Below are positions 63,617-64,000 of a stretch of 64,000 bases of DNA, in pieces. Origin of the DNA: Prorocentrum cordatum. Lineage: Eukaryota > Sar > Dinophyceae > Prorocentrales > Prorocentraceae. The position numbers and the translations under genes were made by a program. The notes beneath the pieces were generated by a model. That model worked only from the letters and a program-made list of their open reading frames with translations, was not told the origin of the DNA and searched no databases. Numbering within the stretch: position 1 is the stretch's first letter; each line of letters opens with the position of its first letter. The stretch is taken from assembly GCA_963575745.1 (NCBI GenBank), contig CAUYUJ010018649.1, positions 169,123-233,122 on the forward strand, read 5' to 3'.

Positions 63617-64000
63617 CTCACTCGATCGGTCTCACTATCGATCTCACTATCGATCTCATTATCGGTCTCGCTCGATCGATCTCCCTCGATCGATCTCACA
63701 ATCGATCTCACTCGATCTATCTCAGACTTGATCTGACTATCGATCTCAAACTCGATCTCACAATCGATCTCACATTCGATATCACATTCGGTCTCACTAT
63801 CGATCTCACTATCGATATCACAACCGCTCTCACAATCAACGTCAGCATCATCATCATCAACAACAGCAACATCAACATCAACATCATCATCGCCAACATC
63901 ATCATAATCGGGACACCGTCATCATCATCAACACCAACATCATCATCACGAACATCAACATGATCGGGACACCACCATCATCATCATCATCACCATCATC
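63560..64000 (-). mobile_element. Composite repeat element, copy 3 (inverted, cut by window end)
   Basis: In inverted order: right module (ACGACCACCCTTCGGGTGAT to GGAGGAACC, about 63,568-63,617), GATCGA-rich array (to about 63,840) and (CAT)n (to 64,000) with GGGACACC spacers. The left module would lie beyond the window. GTTGTATGATC of the LINE-2 side replaces the GTAT microsatellite seen next to this module elsewhere. Confidence 0.75.

Noticed and set aside
1-64000. tRNA, rRNA, snRNA or spliced-leader genes
   Set aside because: I scanned both strands by eye for T-loop-like GGTTCRANTCC and for the dinoflagellate spliced-leader core and found no convincing match; this is not a covariance-model search.

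Overview
This window looks like a piece of a very gene-poor, repeat-saturated eukaryotic nuclear genome, most probably a dinoflagellate. The call rests on remains of several mobile-element proteins that match families I know from dinoflagellate genomes: a tyrosine-recombinase retroelement with a YVDN-type reverse transcriptase, a Copia lineage with an HVDD reverse-transcriptase motif, and two kinds of LINE. Very dense simple-sequence DNA and a short (CCCTAAA)n tract fit the same picture. I cannot name the genus, and this is family recognition from memory, not a search.

I found no intact, convincing host protein gene and no recognisable tRNA, rRNA, spliced-leader RNA or CRISPR array. Almost all long open frames are by-products of GC-rich repeats with no stop codons. 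Every recognisable coding region is a broken copy of a retroelement.

Layout. 0-20 kb: long microsatellites, two copies of a composite element made of a left module, a (GAT)n array, a GATCGA-rich array and a right module (3.73-5.29 and 17.62-19.19 kb), a 152-160 bp satellite (13.24-14.66 kb), an interstitial telomere-like tract (7.4 kb) and a long fold-back sequence (16.28-16.41 kb). 19.8-27.5 kb: degenerate CCCAAGAGGCC/GGCCTCTTGGG repeats (called R1 here) with embedded hairpins, then unassigned DNA. 27.8-30.9 kb: a broken LINE on the minus strand, followed by a CpG-rich block to 32.9 kb. 33-42 kb: R1 arrays, further dispersed repeats and a ~100 bp tandem repeat. 42.2-51.9 kb: an R1 array interrupted by a ~7.0 kb tyrosine-recombinase retroelement (43,230-50,217, minus strand). 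52.3-54.3 kb: a broken Copia element (minus strand), adjoining a 21 bp minisatellite. 55.1-58.3 kb: a ~0.7 kb tandem repeat family (S). 61.0-63.6 kb: a second broken LINE (minus), fused at its upstream end to a third, inverted copy of the composite element, which runs off the window.

The best candidate for something unusual is the 43.2-50.2 kb element. Read on the minus strand it has the order repeat A1, gag-like region, reverse transcriptase, RNase H, tyrosine recombinase, DNA-methylase-like domain, then repeats B1-A2-B2. A1/A2 and B1/B2 are direct repeats visible in the sequence, and the A2/B1 junction is what joining the two element ends would make. That is the split-direct-repeat architecture of PAT/Ngaro-type elements. 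It sits cleanly in an R1 array and I see no target-site duplication. The copy is dead: at least four frame changes and several in-frame stops, one of them inside the methylase PC motif.
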